A stretch of 64,000 nt of DNA from Sandarakinorhabdus sp. AAP62 (GTDB taxonomy: Bacteria; Pseudomonadota; Alphaproteobacteria; Sphingomonadales; Sphingomonadaceae), in NCBI RefSeq assembly GCF_000331225.1, contig NZ_ANFY01000009.1:182878-246877 (forward strand). The letters run 5' to 3'. This document shows positions 41,718 to 50,896 of this stretch, piece after piece (the stretch's first letter is position 1; every line of letters starts with the position of its first letter). A program made the translations under genes and the position numbers. The notes below the pieces were generated by a model that was given only the letters and a program-made list of their open reading frames with translations, ran no database searches and was not told the DNA's origin.

Positions 41718-42091
41718 TCCCACTCCAACGCTCCCACTTTCCAGGCATAGACAAGGCCGATGCCGAGTTCGCCGAGGAATTCCATCATCGCCCACCACGC
41801 CGCTTCACCGCCCCAGTGCAGCGACACCGCCCACGGGAACAGGAAGGCCGCTTCCAGATCGAACACGATGAACAGGATGGCGACGAGGTAGAATTGCACA
41901 TCGAACTTGGTGCGCGCGTCGGAAAAGGCGGGGAAGCCGCTTTCATATTCCGACAATTTCACCGCTTCGGGCTTGGACGTGCCAATCAGCGCCGAAACGG
42001 CGATGGGCGCACTGACGAAAATCAGGGCAAAGGCGATCCCGACTGCAAAGAACAGCAGGACCGGCAGATATTCAGAGGCAATGGCCGACAT
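41714..42091 (-). CDS. nuoA: NADH-quinone oxidoreductase subunit A
   Basis: 125 aa with three membrane helices. Conserved loop [39 protein letters not shown] is visible in part as YESG-P and FDVQFYLVA. First gene of the nuo operon. A possible promoter (TTGCCG-N17-TAATCA) and a dyad lie just upstream. Confidence 0.97.
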   Translation of the reverse strand: MSAIASEYLPVLLFFAVGIAFALIFVSAPIAVSALIGTSKPEAVKLSEYESGFPAFSDARTKFDVQFYLVAILFIVFDLEAAFLFPWAVSLHWGGEAAWWAMMEFLGELGIGLVYAWKVGALEWE

Positions 42092-42127
42092 GGCCTGGGG
42101 GTTTCCAACAGCTGTTGCGATGCACCA

Positions 42128-42185
42128 TGATTAGCCGCCCCGCTGCGCTGCGGCAACCTCTGACACGCGAAAAATGCGACATTTT
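42128..42185 (-). promoter_or_regulatory. Candidate nuo promoter and upstream dyad
   Basis: On the minus strand, TTGCCG (42151-42156) and TAATCA (42128-42133) are separated by 17 bp and lie 37 bp before nuoA. Just upstream is a perfect inverted repeat AAAATG-CGA-CATTTT (42171-42185). Both are pattern matches only; no regulator is identified. Confidence 0.35.
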
Positions 42186-42227
42186 GTCAAGGCTGCGGCG
42201 TTGGCGGGCTTGCCCCACGCGGTCATG

Positions 42228-42251
42228 TCACCCCGGCTTGCGCCGGGGTGA
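42228..42251. repeat. Perfect GC-rich palindrome, possible terminator of suhB-type gene
   Basis: 10-bp arms TCACCCCGGC/GCCGGGGTGA with a TTGC loop, 9 bp beyond the 3' end of the inositol-phosphatase gene. It differs from the ATGCTGGC-type repeats. There is no U-tract. It may act as a REP-like transcript end. Confidence 0.6.
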
Positions 42252-42260
42252 TGGCAGAGG

Positions 42261-43058
42261 TCAGCGCAGCGCGCCGGCCACGATCTTGTGCAGGCGCGAC
42301 TGGATCGACTGGTTGCCGGCGATGATCTCGCGCCGGCCGACCATGCCATCGGACCCGCGGAAATCGCTGACAAAGCCGCCAGCTTCGCGGATCAGCAACA
42401 TGCCGGCTGCGATATCCCAATAGGAAAGGCCGGTTTCCCAGAAACCGTCAAAGCGCCCGGCCGCCACCCAGGCCAGATCAAGGCTGGCGGCGCCAAAGCG
42501 GCGCACGCCCGCCACTTCCGGCATCACGGCGTTCAGGATGGTGGCAAACTGGGCGCGGTCGCCATGGCCCTGATAGGGAATGCCGGTGGCGATCAGGCAA
42601 TCGTTCAGATCACGCCGCCCCGATACGCGCAGCCGCTGGGTGGAAAGCCAGGCGCCGCGGCCCTTTTCCGCCCAGTAACTTTCGCCGGTCAGCGGCTGAT
42701 GAATCAGTCCAGCGACCACTTCACCATCGATTTCGGCGGCGATGGAGATGGCGAAATGCGGAATGCCGTGCAGGAAATTGGACGTGCCATCCAGTGGATC
42801 GACGATCCAGCGGCAGCGTTCATCCGCGCCCTTGATCTCGCCGCCTTCTTCCAGCAGCAGGCCCCAATCCGGGCGCGCGTGGCGCAGCACTTCCACCACA
42901 TTGGCTTCGGCGGCACGATCGGCATTGGAAACAAAATCGGCCGGGCCCTTGCGGGACACCTGCAGCGCATCCACTTCCCCGAAATCGCGGCGCAGCTTGG
43001 GCGCGGCCTTGCGCGCGGCCTTTTCCATGACGGTGATGAGCGAGCTATGGGCGACCAT
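42261..43058 (-). CDS. suhB: Inositol monophosphatase family protein (SuhB/CysQ type)
   Basis: 265 aa, a Mg2+-dependent phosphatase of the inositol-phosphatase superfamily. Metal-binding motifs are EE near LLLEEGGE, the signature WIVDPLDGTSNFLHG, and the C-terminal AASLDLAWVAAGRFDGFWE-SYWDIAAG block in pieces. SuhB in E. coli also works in rRNA antitermination, but the exact substrate or role is not decided here. Single gene; upstream is a composite palindromic repeat. Confidence 0.88.
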   Translation of the reverse strand: MVAHSSLITVMEKAARKAAPKLRRDFGEVDALQVSRKGPADFVSNADRAAEANVVEVLRHARPDWGLLLEEGGEIKGADERCRWIVDPLDGTSNFLHGIPHFAISIAAEIDGEVVAGLIHQPLTGESYWAEKGRGAWLSTQRLRVSGRRDLNDCLIATGIPYQGHGDRAQFATILNAVMPEVAGVRRFGAASLDLAWVAAGRFDGFWETGLSYWDIAAGMLLIREAGGFVSDFRGSDGMVGRREIIAGNQSIQSRLHKIVAGALR

Positions 43059-43187
43059 GGCGAAATCCTTGCAGCCGGCGCGAGCGCGCGGGCGGCGATT
43101 GGGGGAACAGGGATGCGAAAGAGCAATGCGGGAACGCGGCGCGCCTTAGCGGATGCGGCGCACAGGGGCAACAACTTCCCAATCGCT

Positions 43188-43265
43188 GTCATGCTGGCGC
43201 AGGCCAGCATCCACCTTCGATCAAGCCCCTGGTCCGCCATGGATGCTGGCCTGCGCCCGCATGAC
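43188..43265. repeat. Composite palindromic repeat (REP-pair), copy 3
   Basis: Head-to-head units at 43188-43214 and 43239-43265 with a 24-bp spacer, the same family as at 36245 and 36691. The second arm has minor mismatches (GCCCGCAT in place of GCCAGCAT). It lies between the suhB-type gene and the 3' end of the DUF5694 gene. Confidence 0.88.
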
Positions 43266-43279
43266 AATTCCCGATGGAA

Positions 43280-44146
43280 TCAGCGCGCGCGCTTCAAATA
43301 GGGCATCACGTCCACATCGACATAGCCCGGCGTGTGGCGGGCGAAATGCTTCAGCCAGAACAGATGCCCACCGCCATACACCACCAGCACGCGCGCCGGC
43401 TGCTTGGCGCCCGGCTTGGCGATCAGCATCAACTTGCTGAAAATCTTGGCGTTGCGCAGATACCACATGGCGTTGAGATCGGCACCAGCCTGATCATCCC
43501 GGTCACCGATGGCCAGTGCGCTGTAATAATAATCCATCCCGCCCTGCAGCCCGCCCGGATCATTCATCCGCAGCAGCAACTGGCCGACGCTGCTGGTCTT
43601 CTGCGCTGCTTCAAAATCCTTCAGCCATGCCGCCGTGTCGGCGTTCAACGCTTGCAGCAGCGGTGTCTTGCCCAACCGGCCTGCCGTGGCTTCCAGCTTG
43701 TCATAGGGGAAATAATCCGGCTCGCCGTCGCCGGGCTGCTCATCGATGCCCTGCACCGCGGCAAGGCCGGCGCGCTGCGCAGTGCGGTAGCCAATCTGCA
43801 CGATCTCGTTGGCGTCGCTGGCCAGCATCTTCGCATCGAAACGGCGATATTCGCCAATCGCCAGATCGGGCTCCCGGCTCTGCATCTCCACCATCACATG
43901 GGTCGGGCGGAATTTCGCCAGCGCATCAGCCACGCGCTCCAGTTCGCGCTGACGCTGCGGCGTCAACACCGAATCCGCCTTCATGTTGTTGATATCAAGG
44001 CCAGGATTGCCGAAGTGATAGGTGCCCAATACCATCACCTGAACCGGCTCGGGTGCCGGCCCGCGCTTTGCGCCTGTCTGGGCCATCGCACTTCCCGCAA
44101 ACAGCCCGATCATCAATGCCACTGCCGTGATTGCCTGACGCATCAT
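43280..44146 (-). CDS. Secreted DUF5694-family protein
   Basis: 288 aa with a signal peptide ending near GSAMAQ (residue 23). The body starts VQVMVLGTYHFGNPG and contains HVMVEMQSREPD, GYRTAQRAGLAAVQGID and a late VLVVYGGGHLFWLKHF. This fits DUF5694, a group I associate with the TraB/GumN-like fold (glycine-histidine start, Glu after about 60 residues, late GGGH). Enzymatic activity is unproven. A perfect 22-bp palindrome overlaps its ribosome site region, implying tight regulation. Confidence 0.8.
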   Translation of the reverse strand: MMRQAITAVALMIGLFAGSAMAQTGAKRGPAPEPVQVMVLGTYHFGNPGLDINNMKADSVLTPQRQRELERVADALAKFRPTHVMVEMQSREPDLAIGEYRRFDAKMLASDANEIVQIGYRTAQRAGLAAVQGIDEQPGDGEPDYFPYDKLEATAGRLGKTPLLQALNADTAAWLKDFEAAQKTSSVGQLLLRMNDPGGLQGGMDYYYSALAIGDRDDQAGADLNAMWYLRNAKIFSKLMLIAKPGAKQPARVLVVYGGGHLFWLKHFARHTPGYVDVDVMPYLKRAR

Positions 44147-44152
44147 TCACTC

Positions 44153-44174
44153 CTGTATTGCATTTGCAATACAG
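44153..44174. promoter_or_regulatory. Perfect palindrome overlapping the DUF5694 translation/promoter region
   Basis: Arms CTGTATTGCA and TGCAATACAG (10 bp each) around a 2-bp centre. On the minus strand the right arm runs into CAGGAG, the ribosome site 6 bp before the start, and a -35-like TTGACG (complement of 44194-44199) lies 20 bp upstream. This is the geometry of a repressor operator, or of an RNA hairpin masking the ribosome site. Confidence 0.6.
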
Positions 44175-44209
44175 TGAGCGCCCGACAGCCCCACGTCAAG
44201 CGTGCTGGT

Positions 44210-44896
44210 TCACCAGCCCAGCACGTCGCCAAAGGCCTTCACGCCAGCCCCCGGCCCGCCTTCATGATCCCATACCGCCCGCACCACGGCGATGAAATCG
44301 GCGCCGGCTTCCACCAGCGGCTTCGCATTATGCGGGAAGATGCCGCCAATGGCGACGCAGGGCAGCTGGCTCAGCGTGATCCACCAGCTGAGGATTTCCG
44401 GCTGCGGGCGGTAATGGCTGGGCTTGGTGGTGGTGTCATAAAATGCCCCGAACGCCACATAATCCGCGCCCTGCTCACCCGCTTCCATGGCGAGGTGCCG
44501 GCTGTCGTGACAGGTGCGGCCGATCTGCGCCTCGCGGCCCAGCAGCGCGCGGGCATCCGCAATCGAGCCATCGCCCTGCCCCAGGTGCACGCCATCAGCG
44601 CCCGCCTGTTTGGCCAGATCGGCGCGATCATTCAGGATGAAGGCGACGTCGGCCGCCTTGCACAGCGGCAGCAACGCCTCGCAGGCGCGCAGCACGTCAT
44701 CGTCGCTCACGTCCTTCAGCCGCAACTGGAACGCCGCCACCGGGCCGGCATCCAGCGCCGCCTTCAGGCTTTCGGTGAAGGCGGGGATTTCAATGCGCGG
44801 CGGCGAGACGACATAAAGCTGGCAGGCCGGCCGCTCTTCAGCCTCGAAGCGGTCAGCAAAATCGGTGGGGAGCGGAACGAGTTCGTCTTCAGTCAT
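44210..44896 (-). CDS. thiE: Thiamine-phosphate synthase
   Basis: 228 aa TIM barrel that joins HMP-PP and thiazole phosphate to thiamine phosphate. Signatures: FQLRLKD, FILNDRADLAKQAGADGVHLGQ and the C-terminal GGIFPHNAKPLVEAGADFIAVV. The N-terminal 25 residues are an extra acidic extension. Preceded by a composite repeat that separates it from the fba gene; no TPP riboswitch is visible here, unlike thiC at 61.5 kb. Confidence 0.93.
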   Translation of the reverse strand: MTEDELVPLPTDFADRFEAEERPACQLYVVSPPRIEIPAFTESLKAALDAGPVAAFQLRLKDVSDDDVLRACEALLPLCKAADVAFILNDRADLAKQAGADGVHLGQGDGSIADARALLGREAQIGRTCHDSRHLAMEAGEQGADYVAFGAFYDTTTKPSHYRPQPEILSWWITLSQLPCVAIGGIFPHNAKPLVEAGADFIAVVRAVWDHEGGPGAGVKAFGDVLGW

Positions 44897-44910
44897 GTCT
44901 CAAACCCTTC

Positions 44911-44988
44911 GTCATGCTGGCGCAGGCCAGCATCCACCGTGCAGACAATGCTTCCGGCAAAGTGGATGCTGGCCTGCGCCAGCATGAC
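44911..44988. repeat. Composite palindromic repeat (REP-pair), copy 4
   Basis: Head-to-head units at 44911-44937 and 44962-44988. The two arms are perfect reverse complements over all 27 bp, the best-preserved copy, with a 24-bp spacer. It lies between the fba 3' end and the thiE start. Confidence 0.9.
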
Positions 44989-44992
44989 AGAT

Positions 44993-45010
44993 GGGGGGCA
45001 AAAGCCCCCC
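44993..45010 (-). terminator. Hairpin just after fba (likely terminator)
   Basis: A perfect 7-bp stem GGGGGGC/GCCCCCC with a 4-nt loop, 2 bp past the fba stop. It lacks a U-tract but is followed by the palindromic repeat copy 4, together probably ending the tkt-gap-pgk-fba message. Confidence 0.5.
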
Positions 45011-45012
45011 TC

Positions 45013-45927
45013 TCACGCCTTGCCCAGGTAAATGTCCACGATCTTGTCCAGCATCGCCAGCGCTTCGGCGCGCGGGCGCTGGAAGGTGTTGCGGCCGATG
45101 ATGCTGCCGTTGCCGCCGCCATCACGGATGGCCACCGCATCCTCGAACACCGCATCGGTGCCCTTGGTGGCGCCGCCCGAGAACACCACCAGGCGGCGGC
45201 CATTCAGGCAGGATTTCACCACATGGGACACGCGCTTGGCCTGCGTTGACCAATCGCCGCCTTCATAGGCCTTCACGGCGTCCTTCTGCTCGATGTGCGC
45301 GCTCGGCAGCTTCACCTTGATGATGTGCGCGCCCAGCAGCGCCGCCATGTGCGCGGCATAGGCCCCGACGTCGAGCGCCAGCTCACCGTCCTTGGTGAGA
45401 TTGCCGCCACGCGGATAGGACCACAGCACGGTGGCGAGGCCAACCGACTTGGCTTCGGCGGCCAGTTCGCGGAACTCCTCCATCATGTCGAACACGTCGT
45501 CCGCACCCGGATAGATGGTGAAGCCGATGGCCGCGCAGCCCAGGCGCAGCGCATCGTCCACCCCGCCGGTGACGGCCTGGTTGATGCCGGTGGCCCAGCT
45601 GTTGCTGCTGTTCACCTTCAGGATGGTCGGGATCTGGCCGGCGAACGTGTCGGCGCCAGCTTCCAGCATGCCCAAGGGCGCCGCATAGGCCGACAGGCCG
45701 GCATCGATGGCGAGCTGGTAGTGATAATGCGGATCATAGGCTTCCGGGTTGGGCGCAAAGCTGCGTGCCGGGCCGTGCTCGAAACCCTGGTCCACCGGCA
45801 GGATCACCATCTTGCCGGTGCCGCCCAGGCGGCCCTGCATCAGCATGCGGGCAATGTTGCCCTTGGTGCCGGGATTGTCGCTCTCGTAATTGGCAAGGAT
45901 CGCCTTGACGGTGGGCGTGATCGACAT
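45013..45927 (-). CDS. fba: Class I fructose-bisphosphate aldolase (DhnA/FbaB type)
   Basis: 304 aa. It cleaves fructose-1,6-bisphosphate through a Schiff base; the DhnA-type TIM barrel is visible in VDQGFEHGPARSF, YAAPLGMLEAGAD, the lysine of HIIKVKLPS and VVFSGGATKGTDAVF. The metal-dependent class II motif is absent. Last gene of the tkt-gap-pgk-fba cluster, 12 bp after pgk. Confidence 0.94.
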   Translation of the reverse strand: MSITPTVKAILANYESDNPGTKGNIARMLMQGRLGGTGKMVILPVDQGFEHGPARSFAPNPEAYDPHYHYQLAIDAGLSAYAAPLGMLEAGADTFAGQIPTILKVNSSNSWATGINQAVTGGVDDALRLGCAAIGFTIYPGADDVFDMMEEFRELAAEAKSVGLATVLWSYPRGGNLTKDGELALDVGAYAAHMAALLGAHIIKVKLPSAHIEQKDAVKAYEGGDWSTQAKRVSHVVKSCLNGRRLVVFSGGATKGTDAVFEDAVAIRDGGGNGSIIGRNTFQRPRAEALAMLDKIVDIYLGKA

Positions 45928-45939
45928 GGTCTGTCCCCT

Positions 45940-47136
45940 TTAAGCCTGTTGCAGTGCCACCACGCCGGGCAGCGCCTTGCCTTCCATCCATTCCAGGAAG
46001 GCACCGCCGGCAGTGGAAATGAAACTGAAATCCCGGGTGACGCCGGCATGGGCCAGCGCCGCCACGGTATCGCCGCCACCCGCGACAGTGAGAAGTGTGC
46101 CGCCTTGCGTGAGCGCAGCCGCCGTGCGGGCCAGTGCCACGGTGGCGGCATCGAAGGGCGGGATTTCGAACGCGCCCAGCGGGCCGTTCCACAAGGCGGT
46201 GGCGCAGGTTTTCAGCGCATCGGCCAACGCCTCGACCGCCGCCGGGCCGATATCGAGCACCATTTCATCGGCCGCGATATCGTGGATGTTGGCAACACGG
46301 TTGGCGGCGTGGGCCTTGAATTCCTTGGCCACCACCACGTCATAAGGCAGGTGGATGGTGCAGCCGGCGGCATCGGCGCGCGCCATGATGTCGAGCGCGG
46401 TGCCTTTCAGATCATGCTCGCACAGCGACTTGCCGACATCGATCCCGCGCGCCGCCAGGAAGGTATTGGCCATGCCGCCGCCGATCATCAGGTGATCGAC
46501 CTTCTCGACCAAGTGGGTGAGCACGTCGATCTTGCTCGACACCTTGGCGCCGCCCACGATCGCCGCCACCGGCCGTTTCGGCGTGCCGAGCGCGGCTTCC
46601 AGCGCCTTCAACTCGGCTTCCATCGTCCGCCCGGCAAAGGCCGGCAGCACATGCGCCAGGCCTTCGGTGCTGGCATGGGCGCGGTGCGCGGCGGAAAAGG
46701 CATCGTTGACATAAAAATCGCCGGCCGCAGCCAGTGCAGCCACGAACGCCGGATCATTGGCTTCCTCGCCGGCATGGAAGCGCGTGTTCTCCAGAACCGC
46801 GACGCCACCGGCCGGCAGCGCGGCGGCAGCCGTCGCCACGTCTGCGCCAACGCAATCCGCCACAAAGGCCACCGGCCGGCCCAGAACGGACGCCAACGCC
46901 AGCGCAATCGGCTGCAGGCTGTTCTTTTCATCGCGCCCCTTGGGCCGGCCGAAGTGCGACAGCACCAACACCTTGGCGCCGGCATCGGCCAGCGCCGCAA
47001 TGGTCGCCACCGCAGCCCGCAGGCGGGTGTCGTCGCTCACCTGGCCCTCGGCCATCGGCACATTCAGATCAGCGCGGACCAGAACCGTTTTGCCAGCCAG
47101 CGCCGGCATGTCATCGATGGTGCGGAATTGCGCCAT
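45940..47136 (-). CDS. pgk: Phosphoglycerate kinase
   Basis: 398 aa. It transfers phosphate between 1,3-bisphosphoglycerate and ADP. Signatures: [32 protein letters not shown], and the C-terminal nucleotide loop [11 protein letters not shown] with [17 protein letters not shown]. The start at 47136 lies 2 bp after the gap stop; the ribosome site lies within the end of gap, so the genes are coupled. Confidence 0.97.
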   Translation of the reverse strand: MAQFRTIDDMPALAGKTVLVRADLNVPMAEGQVSDDTRLRAAVATIAALADAGAKVLVLSHFGRPKGRDEKNSLQPIALALASVLGRPVAFVADCVGADVATAAAALPAGGVAVLENTRFHAGEEANDPAFVAALAAAGDFYVNDAFSAAHRAHASTEGLAHVLPAFAGRTMEAELKALEAALGTPKRPVAAIVGGAKVSSKIDVLTHLVEKVDHLMIGGGMANTFLAARGIDVGKSLCEHDLKGTALDIMARADAAGCTIHLPYDVVVAKEFKAHAANRVANIHDIAADEMVLDIGPAAVEALADALKTCATALWNGPLGAFEIPPFDAATVALARTAAALTQGGTLLTVAGGGDTVAALAHAGVTRDFSFISTAGGAFLEWMEGKALPGVVALQQA

Positions 47137-47138
47137 TT

Positions 47139-48146
47139 TTACAGGAACTTGCCCATGGCAACCGCAGTGTCGGCCATGCGGTTGGAGAAGCCCCATTCAT
47201 TGTCATACCAGGTCAGCACGCGCACCATGTTGCCGCCAATGACAGCGGTTTCCAGGCTGTCCACCGACGAGGAGGCCGGGCTGTGGTTGAAGTCGATGGA
47301 CACCAGCGGCTCCACGGCGAAATCGAGCACGCCCTTCAGCTCGCCTGCAGCAGCAGCGGCAAGCACCTGATTCACTTCATCTTTCGTCGTCGCCTTGGCG
47401 CTCTCAAACGTCAGATCGACCACCGATACATTGGGCGTCGGCACGCGGATCGCGGAACCATCCAGCTTGCCTTTCAACTGCGGCAGCACTTCGCCAACCG
47501 CACGGGCAGCGCCCGTGGTGGTCGGGATCATCGACATGGCGGCGCTGCGGGCGCGGCGCGGATCATCGTGGATCTGATCGAGGATCTTCTGATCGTTGGT
47601 ATAGGCGTGCACCGTCGTCATCAGGCCCTTCACGATGCCGAACTCGCGGTCCAGCACCATGGCCACCGGCGCCAGGCAGTTGGTGGTGCACGAGGCGTTG
47701 GAAACGATATTGTGTTCAGCGCCAATCTTGTCGTGGTTCACACCGTAAACCACGGTCAGATCGACATTCTTGCCCGGCGCGGAGATCAGCACCTTCTTCG
47801 CGCCGGCCGTGATATGGGCGCCGGCCTTGGCGGCATCAGTGAAGAAACCGGTGCATTCCAGCGCGATATCAACGCCCATGGCGGCGTGCGGCAGCTTGGC
47901 CGGATCACGCTCGGCAGTCACCGCGATGCGCTTGCCGTTCACGACAATGGCATCGCCATCCACGCTCACCGTACCGGGGAACGGGCCGTGCACGCTGTCG
48001 CGCGCCAGCAGGCGGGCATTGGCCTGCGGGCTCGCCAGATCGTTGATCGCCACCACCTCGATATCGGTGCGGCCGGATTCGATGATGGCACGCAGCACGT
48101 TGCGGCCGATGCGCCCGAAACCGTTGATTGCAACTTTCACAGCCAT
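47139..48146 (-). CDS. gap: Glyceraldehyde-3-phosphate dehydrogenase
   Basis: 335 aa. NAD-binding start [11 protein letters not shown], catalytic C153 in SNASCTTNC and its partner His180 in TTVHAYT; ends [22 protein letters not shown] precedes the chosen start; an in-frame upstream ATG lies in the gap after tkt and lacks conservation. It follows tkt by 23 bp. Confidence 0.98.
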   Translation of the reverse strand: MAVKVAINGFGRIGRNVLRAIIESGRTDIEVVAINDLASPQANARLLARDSVHGPFPGTVSVDGDAIVVNGKRIAVTAERDPAKLPHAAMGVDIALECTGFFTDAAKAGAHITAGAKKVLISAPGKNVDLTVVYGVNHDKIGAEHNIVSNASCTTNCLAPVAMVLDREFGIVKGLMTTVHAYTNDQKILDQIHDDPRRARSAAMSMIPTTTGAARAVGEVLPQLKGKLDGSAIRVPTPNVSVVDLTFESAKATTKDEVNQVLAAAAAGELKGVLDFAVEPLVSIDFNHSPASSSVDSLETAVIGGNMVRVLTWYDNEWGFSNRMADTAVAMGKFL

Positions 48147-48169
48147 GTCATTGATCCTTCTTGATATTC

Positions 48170-50155
48170 TCAAAGAGCCAATCGCGCCTTCACCCGCGCG
48201 GTGACGGAAGGCGCGGTCAGGCCAAACTCGGCAAACAATTGTTCCGCCGGCGCCGATGCGCCGAAATGGTCAAGCCCGATGGTCAGGCCATCGCCGACAT
48301 ATTTCTGCCAGCCGGTGGTGACGCCGGCTTCGATCGAAACCTTCAGCACATCGGCCGGCAGCAGATCGGCGCGGTAGGCGGCATCCTGCGCGTCAAACAA
48401 TTCCCAGCACGGCATGGAAACGACATCGGCACCAATGCCCTCGGCCTCCAGCGCCGCTGCGGTGGCCGCGGCCAGCTCCACTTCCGAACCGGTGGCGACC
48501 AGCACCACCTTGCGCGGCGCCGTGGCAGCCTGCAGGCGATAGGCGCCGCGCGCGCAGCGGTTGGAAAGAGCCGACCAGTCGGCATCGCCTTCCCCGCGCA
48601 GCTGCGGCAAATTCTGGCGGGTGAGCGCCAGCACCGACGGCGTCACCGGGCTGGCCAGCGCCAGCGCCCAGCATTCCGCCGTTTCGATCACGTCGGCCGG
48701 GCGAAACACCTGCATGCCGGGGATCAGGCGCAGGCTCATCACATGCTCGATCGGCTGGTGGGTCGGGCCATCCTCACCCAGGCCGATGCTGTCGTGGGTG
48801 AGGACATAGACAACGCCCACCTTCTGCAGCGCCGAAAGCCGCATGGCGTTGCGCATGTAATCGCTGAACACCAGGAAGGTGCCGCCATAGGGCACCACGC
48901 CGCCATGCAGCGCCATGCCGTTCATCGCGGCAGCCATGCCGAATTCGCGAATGCCATAGTGAACATAGCGGCCGGCATAATTGTCGGCACTGTAAACCGT
49001 GGTGGCCTTGGTGCGGGTGTTGTTGGAACCGGTGAGATCGGCCGAGCCGCCAACCAGCTGCGGCAGTGCCTCGGTCAGCACGCCCAGCGCCATTTCCGAA
49101 GCCTTGCGGGTGGCGACCTTCTGCGGCGCGGCCGCCAGGCCCTGGATGAAGGCTTCCACCGCCGGGCCTGCCAGATCGGCAACGCCCATCATGTGATGTT
49201 CGAACGCGGCCTGCTGTGCCGGATCGACGGCGAGGCGGCCTTCCCATGCGTTGCGGGCGGCAGCACCGCGGGCGCCCAGCCCTTCCCACCAGGCCTTGAT
49301 ATCGGCCGGAATCTCGAACGGGCCTTGGTCCCAGCCCAGCGCGGCGCGGGCGCCTTCGATTTCCTTGGCGCCCAGCGGGCTGCCATGGCTGCCGCTGGTG
49401 CCGGCCTTGGTCGGCGCGCCCTTGCCGATGGTGGTCCGCGCGGCGATCAGGCTGGGGCGCGGATCGGCCCTGGCCGCCGTCAGCGCCGCATCGATGCTGG
49501 CGAAATCATGGCCATCGCAGGCGACGACATGCCAGCCGGCAGCGGCAAAGCGCCCGGCCATGTCTTCACTGGACGACAGGCTGACCGGGCCATCGATGCT
49601 GATCTTGTTGTCGTCCCAGATGACGTTGAGGCGGCCGAGCTTCAGGTGACCGGCCAGCGAAATCGCTTCCTGGCTGATGCCTTCCATCAGGCAGCCATCG
49701 CCGGCCACCACCCAGGTGTGGTGATCCACCAGCGCATCGCCGAACACGCCGTTCAGATGCCGTTCCGCCATCGCCATGCCCACGGCCATGGCGAGGCCCT
49801 GGCCCAGCGGCCCGGTGGTGCATTCGACGCCCGGCAGCTCGATGTTTTCCGGATGGCCGGCGCAAGGGCTGTGCCATTGGCGGAAGCGCCTGATGTCATC
49901 CAGCGTCGGCTTCTCATAGCCGGTCAGGTACAGCAGCGCATAGATCAGCATCGAACCATGGCCGGCCGACAGCACGAACCGGTCGCGATCGGCCCAGCGC
50001 GGCGCCTTGGGATCGAATTTCAGATGGTTGGCGAACAGCACGGTCGCGACATCGGCCATGCCCATCGGCATGCCGGGGTGGCCGCTGTTGGCAGCTTCCA
50101 CCGCATCCATGGCGAGCGCCCTGATGGCGTTGGCGCAGCGCGAGAGATCGGTCAT
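48170..50155 (-). CDS. tkt: Transketolase
   Basis: 661 aa TPP-dependent enzyme of the pentose phosphate pathway. TPP motif [19 protein letters not shown] with the downstream VIWDDN; pyrimidine-domain and ketose-binding residues appear in [24 protein letters not shown] [18 protein letters not shown]. First gene of the tkt-gap-pgk-fba cluster common in alphaproteobacteria. It diverges from zapA across about 250 bp. Confidence 0.97.
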   Translation of the reverse strand: MTDLSRCANAIRALAMDAVEAANSGHPGMPMGMADVATVLFANHLKFDPKAPRWADRDRFVLSAGHGSMLIYALLYLTGYEKPTLDDIRRFRQWHSPCAGHPENIELPGVECTTGPLGQGLAMAVGMAMAERHLNGVFGDALVDHHTWVVAGDGCLMEGISQEAISLAGHLKLGRLNVIWDDNKISIDGPVSLSSSEDMAGRFAAAGWHVVACDGHDFASIDAALTAARADPRPSLIAARTTIGKGAPTKAGTSGSHGSPLGAKEIEGARAALGWDQGPFEIPADIKAWWEGLGARGAAARNAWEGRLAVDPAQQAAFEHHMMGVADLAGPAVEAFIQGLAAAPQKVATRKASEMALGVLTEALPQLVGGSADLTGSNNTRTKATTVYSADNYAGRYVHYGIREFGMAAAMNGMALHGGVVPYGGTFLVFSDYMRNAMRLSALQKVGVVYVLTHDSIGLGEDGPTHQPIEHVMSLRLIPGMQVFRPADVIETAECWALALASPVTPSVLALTRQNLPQLRGEGDADWSALSNRCARGAYRLQAATAPRKVVLVATGSEVELAAATAAALEAEGIGADVVSMPCWELFDAQDAAYRADLLPADVLKVSIEAGVTTGWQKYVGDGLTIGLDHFGASAPAEQLFAEFGLTAPSVTARVKARLAL

Positions 50156-50315
50156 GACGGCCGTTCCTGTTTACCATCCGCGGGCGGCCAGCAGGCCGGC
50201 GCGGTCGGGAACGATTCCCGATGATGATTGGTGTTTGCGGGCGGCTTTGGCCTACCCTTCGCGCATGCGTCAACCTTCCAATTGCGGTTCGCCGTGATTG
50301 CCGCCGGCAGCCGGC

Positions 50316-50345
50316 TTGACCCGGGCTGACATCCCGTCTTATAAA
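50316..50345 (+). promoter_or_regulatory. Sigma-70-type promoter for the zapA locus
   Basis: TTGACC (50316-50321) and TATAAA (50340-50345) are separated by 18 bp, close to consensus, and lie 60 bp before the small reading frame upstream of zapA. No other promoter-like pair stands out in the tkt-zapA gap. Confidence 0.65.
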
Positions 50346-50404
50346 CACCGCGCAAGCCATTGAGCTAGCAATGGTGAAGTATTGGGGGCGGGGCAATTTC
50401 GGAA

Positions 50405-50569
50405 TTGTTGAACCTGTTTGTGCGACTCGAAACGGCGCTGGCCGCCATCGAGGCACGTCGCAGCGCCGAAGTTTCGGCCGCGGCTGACGATCGCGCCCGC
50501 CTGGCACGCATCGAAGCGGCTGCGGCCGAAGCCGTGCGCGCCCTTGATCAACTCATCGGGCAGGAGTGA
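50405..50569 (+). CDS. Small coiled-coil protein upstream of zapA (ZauP-like)
   Basis: 54 aa from TTG 50405 (or TTG 50408). There is no ATG in frame after the upstream stop. The sequence, LNLFVRLETALAAIEARRSA followed by an Ala/Glu/Arg heptad pattern and DQLIGQE, looks like a short coiled coil. The stop lies inside the zapA ribosome site, 6 bp from its ATG. In Caulobacter a small coiled-coil protein, ZauP, is encoded directly upstream of zapA and binds ZapA; position and character match here. It is easily missed because of the non-ATG start. Confidence 0.6.
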   Translation: MLNLFVRLETALAAIEARRSAEVSAAADDRARLARIEAAAAEAVRALDQLIGQE

Positions 50570-50574
50570 CACGC

Positions 50575-50871
50575 ATGGGCCAGGCACTGCTCACCATCAC
50601 GGGTCGCACCTATCGCATCAGCTGCCGCGACGGCGATGAGGACCGGATTTCCCGCCTGGGTGACGAAATCGCCGCCCGCGCCGAACGCATCACCGGCGCG
50701 CTGGGCAGCGTGCCCGAAGGCCAGTTGCTGGTGATGACAGCGCTGATGCTGGCCGATGAGCTGGCCGATGCCCGTAATGGTATCGCGCCGCCTGTCGCCG
50801 CGCCGCCGATGATGGACATCACCCGCCTCACCCGCATCGTCGAACGGCTGGAACATCTCGCCCGCGCCTGA
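50575..50871 (+). CDS. zapA: Cell division protein ZapA
   Basis: 98 aa. ZapA bundles FtsZ filaments at midcell. The N-terminal domain (TITGRTYRISCRDGDEDRISRLGDEI) is typical, followed by LLVMTALMLADELADAR and a C-terminal coiled coil. The ATG was chosen because AGGAG lies 8 nt upstream; a GTG 9 nt earlier is inside that site. Followed by 6S RNA and fau, an order conserved widely in proteobacteria. Confidence 0.9.
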   Translation: MGQALLTITGRTYRISCRDGDEDRISRLGDEIAARAERITGALGSVPEGQLLVMTALMLADELADARNGIAPPVAAPPMMDITRLTRIVERLEHLARA

Positions 50872-50896
50872 TCGCCCCCTGCGACGGCGCAACTGC

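Noticed and set aside
36245..44988. A CRISPR array formed by the repeated ATGCTGGC units
   Set aside because: Units are inverted pairs scattered over 9 kb, not regularly spaced direct repeats, and no cas genes are present.
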